50,148 nucleotides of DNA, taken from Mesorhizobium loti. Lineage in GTDB: Bacteria > Pseudomonadota > Alphaproteobacteria > Rhizobiales > Rhizobiaceae. A program made the translations under genes and the position numbers. Positions 43,805 to 50,148 of the stretch are shown here, one piece after another. The stretch spans positions 1-50,148 of the forward strand of contig NZ_LPWA01000126.1 of NCBI RefSeq assembly GCF_001510895.1. The letters run 5' to 3'. The notes under the pieces were generated by a model. The model was not told where the DNA came from, did not search any database, and was given only the letters and a program-made list of their open reading frames with translations. How positions within the stretch are numbered: the first letter of the stretch is position 1; every line of letters begins with the position of its first letter.

Positions 43805-44220
43805 ACGATTTCCTTTCAAATCGACGCAAATCATCGCCGTCTGGCTTCATGCCAAACGCCGCAGTCTTCGAAATTGAGAGGGAAGATCGTCAGGGCGCCA
43901 AGGCGCGGAAACAACATTCGATCCACAAGATCGATTTAAAAGACATAGCGCTCGATTGAGGCTGCGACAAGGCGTGCGCAAATAATATTGTCAACGGCCT
44001 GTCCTGTTAGGCTTCGGGGTGTTGAACGCGCTCGCGTCGGCGCGACGTTTGAAACAGACGACGAAGCTCAATCCCCGCGCGCCGCGCGGGCCTCGCAGCG
44101 CCGCGTCGCCCCCAGCAATCGCTGACAATCGCTTGTTTTGGCGGCAGGCCGATCAGGAAGGCGCCGAGCGTCGCCGGTCGGTGCCTCCCTGCTGATCTGT
44201 TGGCACGACCGGTCAGCCGC
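43805..44220. other. 416-bp interval upstream of the cold-shock gene
   Basis: No convincing gene. On the minus strand TTGACA (43989-43994) is a good -35 box about 190 bp before the csp start, followed by a region without other genes. This would give a long 5' leader, as in cold-shock genes. The remainder (44000-44220) is GC-rich with no recognised feature; a 79-codon antisense frame is judged spurious. Confidence 0.4.
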
Positions 44221-44676
44221 CTAGCCCGCCCAGATCGAACACCCAACCTTCTGCCCCGTAGCCGGATCCCTCACCCCCTTCGCGAACACCTGCCGCAGGC
44301 CAATCCTGTTGGCTTTGACCTCCTTGCTGGCGAGGTAGGTCGGGTCGCCGATTTCCCAATGGTAGCGCGTGTTTGTCGGCGCGCGCTTCCAGGTGAATTT
44401 CGAGAGGTAGGCCAGTTGGCCCGGCGTGGTGTCAGCGAACCGGCAGTCGATGGTCGCCGGCATCATTCCCTTCGCCGCCATCGCATGGACGACCGCGTCG
44501 GCATTCTCCGTTGTCAGCCATTGGTTGATGCTGCTCGTCCGGTATATGTCCCTGCCGCTCGTCATGCATCCGCCAAGCAGCAACAGCGCGCCGATTGTTG
44601 CGCCTGCCCGGACTACCCGCCTACGACCTGCCCACTTAGTGCCTGTCCGCTTGCTGCTTGCTTGATTGATGCGCAT
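44221..44676 (-). CDS. Hypothetical lipoprotein
   Basis: A 151-residue protein with a basic N-terminus and a lipobox LLLLGGC (Cys37), so it is lipid-anchored. The mature part has two further cysteines (IDCRFAD and GQKVGCSIW), perhaps a disulfide, and an aromatic motif RYHWEIGDPTYLASKEVKANRIGLRQVF. Family not recognised. AAGGGGA precedes the start. Divergent from minC. Confidence 0.7.
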   Translation of the reverse strand: MRINQASSKRTGTKWAGRRRVVRAGATIGALLLLGGCMTSGRDIYRTSSINQWLTTENADAVVHAMAAKGMMPATIDCRFADTTPGQLAYLSKFTWKRAPTNTRYHWEIGDPTYLASKEVKANRIGLRQVFAKGVRDPATGQKVGCSIWAG

Positions 44677-44879
44677 GCCCCGTCCCCTTGCTGTGGAGGA
44701 AATGGAAAATTAACCGTGCCGGATGGTGCCGGCGCGGGCTCGCTTCGTATATTAGGGATTTCACATGCCCGGCTCGTCCGGGCCTGGCTCCTTGGCGGGC
44801 CGCGGCGCGCGGGCAGGCCGTGTGACCGCCCCGCCACACAAGTTAGCCGCGTCAGCTCTTAACGCGCCTCAACCCCAAA

Positions 44880-44896
44880 TTAACCTTTTGTTAACC
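44880..44896 (+). promoter_or_regulatory. CtrA box upstream of minCDE
   Basis: TTAACCTTTTGTTAACC is a perfect TTAA-N7-TTAA(C) CtrA recognition site, 46 bp before the minC GTG at 44942. A degenerate second site, TTAA-N7-GTAA, follows at 44913-44927. The position, near a -35 to -10 region, suits direct CtrA control of the division-site genes. Confidence 0.75.
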
Positions 44897-44941
44897 ATTA
44901 GCCCGGCACCCTTTAACCATTGAGTAAGGATTCGCCTGGTC

Positions 44942-45786
44942 GTGACCTTCGCCGCCCCTTTGCACAACAAATCCATCCGCTTCCGCGCCCGCTCCTTCGT
45001 CGCTTTCACGCTCACCCCGGAAGCTCCCATCGACGAGTGGCTGGAGGGGCTCGATCACTGGATCGGCAACTCGCCCGGCTATTTCGCCGGCCGCCCGGTG
45101 GTGCTCGATCTGAACACTTTGAAGCCGGGGCCGGAGGAGATCGCCGCACTTGTCGGCGTGCTTGGCTCGCGCGGCATCCGCGTCTATGCCATCGAGCTCG
45201 AAGGCGCCGAGCTCGGGCCCGATTTGCCGCCGCTGCTTGGCGGCGCCAAGGAAGCCACTGCCGAGGGCCTGCTGGGCAGAGCCGCACGCAAGGCGAAGGC
45301 TGAGGAGATCACGGTGGAAACGGCGGCCGTCGAGGATGTGCAGCCGGGGCAGGTGAGGGCGCAGCAGGATGAACTGTTGAAGCTCGACGAGGCAAAGCCT
45401 GAAGCGGCAACGCCCGAGCCGGTCAGGACAGTCGAGACGCTCGGCACGAGCCTTCCGCGGGCACGCTGATGATCAAGGCGCCGATCCGCTCCGGACAGTC
45501 GGTCTTCCACCCGCATGGCGATGTCATCGTGCTGGGCTCGGTCGCGTCAGGCTCCGAGATCGTCGCCGGCGGCTCGATCCATGTCTATGGCACGCTGCGC
45601 GGCCGGGCGATCGCCGGCTCGGAAGGCAATGTTTCGGCGCGCATCTTCTGCCGCAAGAACGAGGCCGAGCTGCTTGCCGTCGACGGCTGGTACACCACGG
45701 CCGAGGAGATGGAAGGCGTCTCGCGCGGCAAGGCCGTGCAGGCCTTCCTCGACAACGACGCGCTATGCGTGATGCCGCTCGGCTGA
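44942..45786 (+). CDS. minC: Septum-site inhibitor MinC (one frameshift)
   Basis: About 281 residues when repaired. The N-terminal domain (SIRFRARSFVAFTL, FFAGRPVVLDL-like YFAGRPVVLDL) inhibits FtsZ. The C-terminal beta-helix has SGQSVFHPHGDVIVLGSVASGSEIVAGGSIHVYGTLRGRAIAG, which binds MinD. The frame is lost near 45447, where GGCACGAG lacks a C. Restoring it gives GTEPSAGTLMIKAPIRSGQ. A GTG start is used at 44942. The linker between domains is longer than in E. coli (about 231 aa total). First gene of minCDE. Confidence 0.92.
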
Positions 45787-45897
45787 GTTTTTGTCGGATC
45801 GGCAAGCTTCGGACCGGTTTCGCGTGCCAAAGTTGTTAACGAGTCCGCCGTGCCCGGCACGGCCAGTAGATAAAGAACGCCAATGGAGGCTGGATAT

Positions 45898-46713
45898 ATG
45901 GGCAAGGTAGTGGTGGTCACCTCGGGCAAGGGGGGCGTCGGCAAGACGACCTCGACGGCCGCGCTCGGCGCTGCTGTGGCCAAGACCGGCAAGAAGGTGG
46001 CGCTGGTCGATTTCGACGTCGGCTTGAGGAACCTCGACCTCATCATGGGCGCCGAGCGCCGCGTGGTGTTCGACCTCGTCAACGTCATCCAGGGCACGGC
46101 AAAGCTGTCGCAGGCGCTGATCCGCGACAAGCGGCTGGAGACGCTCTATCTGCTGCCGGCATCGCAGACACGCGACAAGGACGCGCTGACGGAAGAGGGT
46201 GTGGCCGAAGTCATCGCCCGGCTGCGCTCGGTCTTCGACTATGTCTTCTGCGACAGCCCGGCCGGCATCGAGCGCGGCGCCCAGCTTGCCATGCGCTTCG
46301 CCGACGAGGCGGTCATCGTTACCAACCCGGAAGTGTCGTCGGTGCGCGACTCCGACCGCATCATCGGCCTGCTCGACGCCCGCACCATGAAGGCCGAGCA
46401 GGGCGAGCTGATACAGAAGCACGTGCTGGTCACGCGCTACGACGCGGCCCGCGCCTCGCGCGGCGAGATGCTGTCGATCGACGACGTGCTGGAGATTCTT
46501 TCCACGCCGCTGCTCGGCATCATCCCGGAAAGCCAGGATGTGCTCCGCGCCTCGAACTTAGGCGCGCCGGTGACGCTGTCCGAACCGATCAATTCCGCCG
46601 CGAAAGCCTATCTCGAAGCGGCAAGACGCCTGGAAGGCGAGGACCTGCCGGTGGTCGTCCCCTTCGAACGCAAGGGCTTCCTCGACCGGCTTCTCGGAAG
46701 GAGGGCGGCATGA
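45898..46713 (+). CDS. minD: Septum-site ATPase MinD
   Basis: A 271-residue deviant-Walker ATPase: VVTSGKGGVGKTT at residues 6-18, DFDVGLRNLDLIMG (Walker A-prime partner), FDYVFCDSPAGIE and a C-terminal amphipathic membrane-targeting segment (FLDRLLGRR). MinD cycles on and off the membrane and places MinC away from midcell. The start at 45898 (MGKVVVVTS) has GGAGG upstream; 45883 is less likely. minE overlaps it by 4 bp. Intact. Confidence 0.96.
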   Translation: MGKVVVVTSGKGGVGKTTSTAALGAAVAKTGKKVALVDFDVGLRNLDLIMGAERRVVFDLVNVIQGTAKLSQALIRDKRLETLYLLPASQTRDKDALTEEGVAEVIARLRSVFDYVFCDSPAGIERGAQLAMRFADEAVIVTNPEVSSVRDSDRIIGLLDARTMKAEQGELIQKHVLVTRYDAARASRGEMLSIDDVLEILSTPLLGIIPESQDVLRASNLGAPVTLSEPINSAAKAYLEAARRLEGEDLPVVVPFERKGFLDRLLGRRAA

Positions 46714-46982
46714 GCATCCTCGACCTCTTCAAGCGGCGCACCAGCGCCCCGGTGGCGCGCGAGCGGCTGCAACTGCTGCTCGCCTACGAGCGCCAGAGCC
46801 GAGGCCAGCCCGACCTCGTCTCCATCCTGCGCGAGGAGATCATGGCGGTCATCGCCAAGCACGTGCAGATCGACCAGGACTATCTCCAGGTCTCGATGGA
46901 CCGCGGCGCGACAATGTCGACGCTGGAGATCGACATCCAGATCCCGAACAAGAGCGCCGTGCCGCTGGCCATGGCGGGGTGA
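46710..46982 (+). CDS. minE: Topological specificity factor MinE
   Basis: A 90-residue MinE: an N-terminal membrane/MinD-binding helix (SILDLFKRR), the activating segment VARERLQLLLAYERQSRGQPDL, and the beta-sheet domain ILREEIMAVIAKHVQIDQDYLQVSMD. MinE stimulates MinD ATPase and makes the pattern oscillate. ATGA overlap with minD. Confidence 0.95.
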   Translation: MSILDLFKRRTSAPVARERLQLLLAYERQSRGQPDLVSILREEIMAVIAKHVQIDQDYLQVSMDRGATMSTLEIDIQIPNKSAVPLAMAG

Positions 46983-46992
46983 GGAGCGCCAG

Positions 46993-47151
46993 CTAAATCT
47001 CCCCCCTCGAGGGGGAGATGGCCGCGAAGCGGCCAGAGGGGGTCGTCTCACGTAGATCGCCGACCTCTTCTCCGGGCACGCAGGCGTTGGCGCTCCACGC
47101 GCGGCGACCCCCTCTGTCGCCCTTGGCGACATCTCCCCCTCAAGGGGGGAG
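46993..47151. repeat. Mesorhizobium-type palindromic repeat, copy 9
   Basis: Arms AAATCTCCCCCCTCGAGG...GCCAGAGGGGGTCG from 46994 and CGACCCCCTCTGTCGCC...CCCTCAAGGGGGGAG to 47151, with inner GGCCGCGAAGCGGCC and GGCGCTCCACGC. It is nearly the same as the IS-interrupted copy at 34.2 kb. It separates minE from the convergent ABC gene. Confidence 0.85.
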
Positions 47152-47154
47152 AGC

Positions 47155-48926
47155 TCACTCCGGCTGATACAATTCATCCATACTGCGCGCCGCCAGCTCC
47201 GCAAACGGCGCCTGCTTCTTCACCCGACCATGCTCCAGGATCACCAGATCGTCGCAGAACGAGATCGTCGAGTGGTGGTGGCTGATGACGATCGTGGTGC
47301 GGCGGCCGGCACGCGATTTCAGCGTTTCCACGATCGCCGCTTCCGAAAGCCCATCGACCGCGTTGGTCGCCTCGTCGAGGATCAATATGTCGGGGTCGCG
47401 CAGCAGCGCGCGCGCCAGCGCGATGCGCTGCCTTTGCCCGGCCGACAGATTGACGCCGCGATAGCCGACCACCGTTTCGTAACCCTGCGGCAGCCGCTCG
47501 ATGAATTCATGCGCCTCGGCAAGCTCGGCTGCGCGGCGTGCTTCTTGCGCGCTCGCTGTGTCCTTGCCGTAGGTGATGTTGTCGAGGATCGTGCCGTCGA
47601 CCAGCTCGAGCTCCTGGCTGGCCAGGGCGATGCGGGCCCGCCATGCCGCCGGGTCGATCTCGCCGAGCTCCGCGCTGTCGACGAGGATCCTGCCCCCGTC
47701 CGGCTCGACGAAGCGGCAGAGCAGGTTCACGATCGTCGTCTTGCCGGCGCCGGATCGGCCGATCAGGGCTGTCGAGCGGCCGCTCACGATGTCGAAGCTT
47801 GCGGCATGCAGCACCGCCGCGCGCTGCTCCTCATTGGCATAGCTGAAGCTCACGCCCTCGAAGGCGATCTTTTTGCCCAAGCCCGCGAAGGGGCGGCTGC
47901 CCTCCGGCGGCGCCGGCTTGCCTTCGGGGTCGAGCAACCAGGTCACTTCCTCCAGCGAGCCGGAGAGCCCCTGCAGCTGGCTCCAGGTCATCTGCAGGGC
48001 GCGCACATGCGGCTGCAGCCGGTAGAGCAGGATGAGAAACGCGGCGACCAGCGGGAAGCTCAAGCCCGCCAGCCAGGCGCCGATCACCACTGCCAAGAAC
48101 AGCACGGCGTGCAGCACTTCGGTCAGCGGCGCCAGCGCACCCTGGCGGTTTGCAAGCAGGAAGGCCGCCCGCCGCACGCTGTCCGATGCCTTCTCGAACG
48201 CCGCCTTCTCGCGCGCTTCCTGGCCGAAGATGCGGATCAGCCGGCCGGCATGCACCAGATGCAGCATCCGCGAGCCAAGGCGCTGTTGCGCGCCGCAACG
48301 CTGCGGCTGGGGGCTCTCAGATGCGCCGACAGCGCCATATGCGCCACTTGCACCAGCGCCAGGCCGAGCATCACCAGAAGCGTCATCTGCCAGGAGAGCA
48401 GCAAAAGGAAGGCGAGCAGGATCACCGCCGCCGAAGCGCTGACAATGGCGCCGAGCATCCCCTGGATGGCGTCGGAGGCGCGCCAGGATTCGTTGGAGAT
48501 GATGTTGAGCAGCCGCCCGGGGCTCTCCTTCAGGAAGAATGGGTAGCCCACTCCAAGCAGCTGCCCGGCCAGCGCGCCGCGGATCGCCTGACTGGCCTTG
48601 CCGTAGATATGGGCGGTCAGCACCGAATTGGCGAAGGCGAGCAGGTTCTTCAACAGGATCGAGCCGAGGATCGCGGCGGAGATCGCGATCAGCCGCTCGC
48701 GCTCGCCGAGCCCGGCGCCGACCTTCTGGAGGAGGGCGGAGAGGCCGGCCATGCCGGTCGCCTCGCCATGCCCCATGATGATGCCGAGCAGCGGGATGAT
48801 CAGCCCGATGCCGAAGCCTTCGAGCGCGGCACTGGCAAGGCCGAGCGCGACGACTGCGGGCAGCAGGCCGAGCTGTCGGCGGCCGAGCGCCCGGCGCAGC
48901 AGCGACAGCGTCGGGCGCCCGGTCAT
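47155..48926 (-). CDS. ABC exporter, fused permease-ATPase (one frameshift)
   Basis: About 590 residues when repaired. The six-helix permease domain (about 1-320) includes GFGIGLIIPLLGIIMGHGEA and LIRIFGQEAREKAAFEKAS. The ATPase has Walker A IGRSGAGKTT, signature LSAGQRQRIAL, Walker B ILILDEATNAVD and the H-loop VISHHHSTI. This is the MsbA/LmrA-like layout used to export lipids, glycans or peptides. The frame breaks near 48276; one added G restores it. The GT2 gene upstream overlaps it by 4 bp, so export of a glycosylated product is likely. Confidence 0.87.
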
Positions 48927-49943
48927 CGCGCGCCGGCCTCCGCCCTGGCCTCGGCGGTCTCCTGGTCCGGCTGTGGCTGCCGGTCCGGCCGCCTGGCAAG
49001 CACCAGAGCCAAGAACTTCGCCGCGCCGGCAAGGTTCATCAAAACGATCGGCCAGTGCGACAGCCTGAGCTCGTGGTCGAAGCGCGGGCCGCCGGCGAGC
49101 TCGCGCATGGCGGACCGCGCCGCCCAATAGAAATGGCGCAGCAGCCAGGGCGCGCGGCGGAAATGCTTGAGGCACAGCGCGCCGTTGCCGAAATGATAGT
49201 CTCGGTGCAGCCGGTCGATCGCCTTGCGGCCGCGCCGTCCATGGTGATGGAAGATCGTCATATCGGGCACGTATTCGACCGCGATCCCGGCGAGCGTGGC
49301 GCGAACCAGATAGTCCGTATCCTCGGCCGAACGCAGCGCCCCGCCGGCGCCGAAGCGTTCGTCGAAGGGGCCGATGCGGGCGCGACGTCGCGATGCATGG
49401 TCATGTTGCAGCCGAGCACGAAGCCGCCCGGATGCACGTCGCGCGTCAGCCGCTCGCGCTTGTCGCAGCGTTTTACGGTGAAGGGCAGGTCGCGCGCGTC
49501 GCCGATCTCGACGCGGCCGCCGCGGATCAGCCATTTTTCGCCGCTCGCATAATGCCGCTCGAGGTCGACGAGATAGTTGCGCTCGAGCCGGCAGTCGTCG
49601 TCGACGAAGACCAGCACCTGCCCGCGCGCCCGCGCCAGCCCGCATTACGCGCCGCCGCCAGTCCGGGGCGGGGCTCGGAAATCGCGGTCAGCGCGATGCC
49701 GGAGGTCTTCGCGATCCGTGAAAGATATTCGGCCGTGCCGTCGCGCGAGCCGTTGTCGACCACCACCAGCTCGGCGGCAAAGCCGGGATGCGCCTGGCAG
49801 GCGGCGCGGATCGATTCGATGCAGGCTTCCAGCACCGCCGCGCGGTCGCGCGTGCAGACGATGAAGGAAACCTGCGGCTGCTGCCTGGGCCACGGAGGTG
49901 CGGGCAGGGCCGGGCGCGGAAGCGGATGGCGATGCTCGTTCAT
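48923..49943 (-). CDS. Family 2 glycosyltransferase (two frameshifts)
   Basis: About 340 residues when repaired. The GT-A fold has VSFIVCTRDRAAVLEACIES, LVVVDNGSRDGTAE, PGLAAARNAG, and the metal-binding LVFVDDDCRLERNYL. GPFDERFGAGGALRSAEDTDYLVR provides the catalytic ED motif. Frames break near 49639 and 49381; each is repaired by one base. It uses a nucleotide sugar to elongate a glycan. Its stop overlaps the ABC exporter start. An N-terminal Pro-rich segment follows the start at 49943. Confidence 0.85.
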
Positions 49944-49997
49944 GCCGCGGCCTCGGCTTTAAGACGTAGCAGGACGAGCAAGGCGTCGAAGCTGCCA

Positions 49998-50148
49998 ATT
50001 TCCCCCCAAGTGGGGGAGATGGCCGGCAGGCCAGAGGGGGGCGCGAAGGAATACCGGCTTTGGTGGTTGGCTGGTTCCGGACTCGCGCGGTCGGCCCGCC
50101 AGTCGCTGATAGGCAAGGCGGGACAGCGCCCCCCTCTGCCCTGCCGGG
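49998..50148. repeat. Mesorhizobium-type palindromic repeat, copy 10, cut by the window end
   Basis: Left arm TTTCCCCCCAAGTGGGGG...GGCCAGAGGGGGGCG from 49999 and the start of the right arm CGCCCCCCTCTGCCCTGCCGG at 50127-50148. Confidence 0.75.

Noticed and set aside
44007..44246. 79-codon minus-strand frame between the csp and lipoprotein genes
   Set aside because: Arg/Ala/Gly-rich composition and overlap with the lipoprotein end; no support for coding.
1..50148. CRISPR array or phage region
   Set aside because: The only tandem repeat outside genes is the 58-bp pair at 14.36 kb, with no unique spacers. There are no cas, integrase or structural phage genes.
1..50148. tRNA or rRNA genes
   Set aside because: No cloverleaf with CCA-proximal consensus (GGTTCGAATCC-like T arm) or rRNA motif was seen in the intergenic regions.

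Overview
The window looks like a chromosomal segment of a Mesorhizobium-like alphaproteobacterium (Hyphomicrobiales). The evidence is high G+C coding sequence, minCDE with a CtrA-type box, a BA14K-type cell-envelope protein, tlde1/DUF2778 and ThuA proteins typical of rhizobia, and many copies of a palindromic intergenic repeat (CTCCCCC...GAGGGGGAGATGTC/GGCC...GAGGGGG) of the kind common in Mesorhizobium. No rRNA, tRNA, CRISPR array or phage is visible.

Layout. (1) 1-6.8 kb: a copper/periplasmic thiol-redox island. A minus-strand operon runs from a small Met/Cys-rich secreted protein through a TAT-exported multicopper oxidase, DUF411 protein, TlpA-like thioredoxin, SCO protein, DsbA/ScsC-like protein and CcdA. 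Divergent to it is a large protein joining a DUF4396 membrane domain to a multicopper oxidase. (2) 6.9-10.4 kb: a type III polyketide synthase, methyltransferase and flavoprotein operon, followed by a convergent methyltransferase. (3) 11-16.7 kb: DUF2231 membrane protein, a candidate sRNA/terminator interval, a tlde1 protein, tandem palindromic repeats, a UGT-like glycosyltransferase and a DUF4239 protein. (4) 16.8-29.2 kb: ThuA plus Gfo/Idh/MocA oxidoreductase, a BKACE-like enzyme, HxlR regulator with divergent DHFR-like gene, a di-haem peroxidase divergent from a phosphoesterase, OsmC, CMD-like, 2OG oxygenase, an ABC-F ATPase and an AT-rich membrane gene. (5) 29.3-39 kb: an IS66-like remnant, htpG, a coiled-coil protein, a secreted protein, an IS4-family element with 10-bp target duplication, an acyl-CoA synthetase and a beta-lactamase-fold hydrolase. 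(6) 39-50 kb: a two-TM protein, KamA-like radical SAM enzyme, BA14K protein, globin, cold-shock protein, lipoprotein, minCDE, and an ABC exporter/GT2 pair.

A dominant technical feature is frameshifting. Thirteen otherwise well-conserved genes are broken, at 16 places. Fifteen of these are repaired exactly by adding one base, usually in a short G or C run. I read these as sequence/assembly deletions rather than pseudogenes, and I give repaired gene spans with the break position noted.

The most interesting biology is the copper island with its DUF4396-multicopper oxidase fusion, the compact type III PKS operon, two families of palindromic repeats (one hit by an IS exactly in its arm), and CtrA-like boxes before minC and before an orphan coiled-coil gene.
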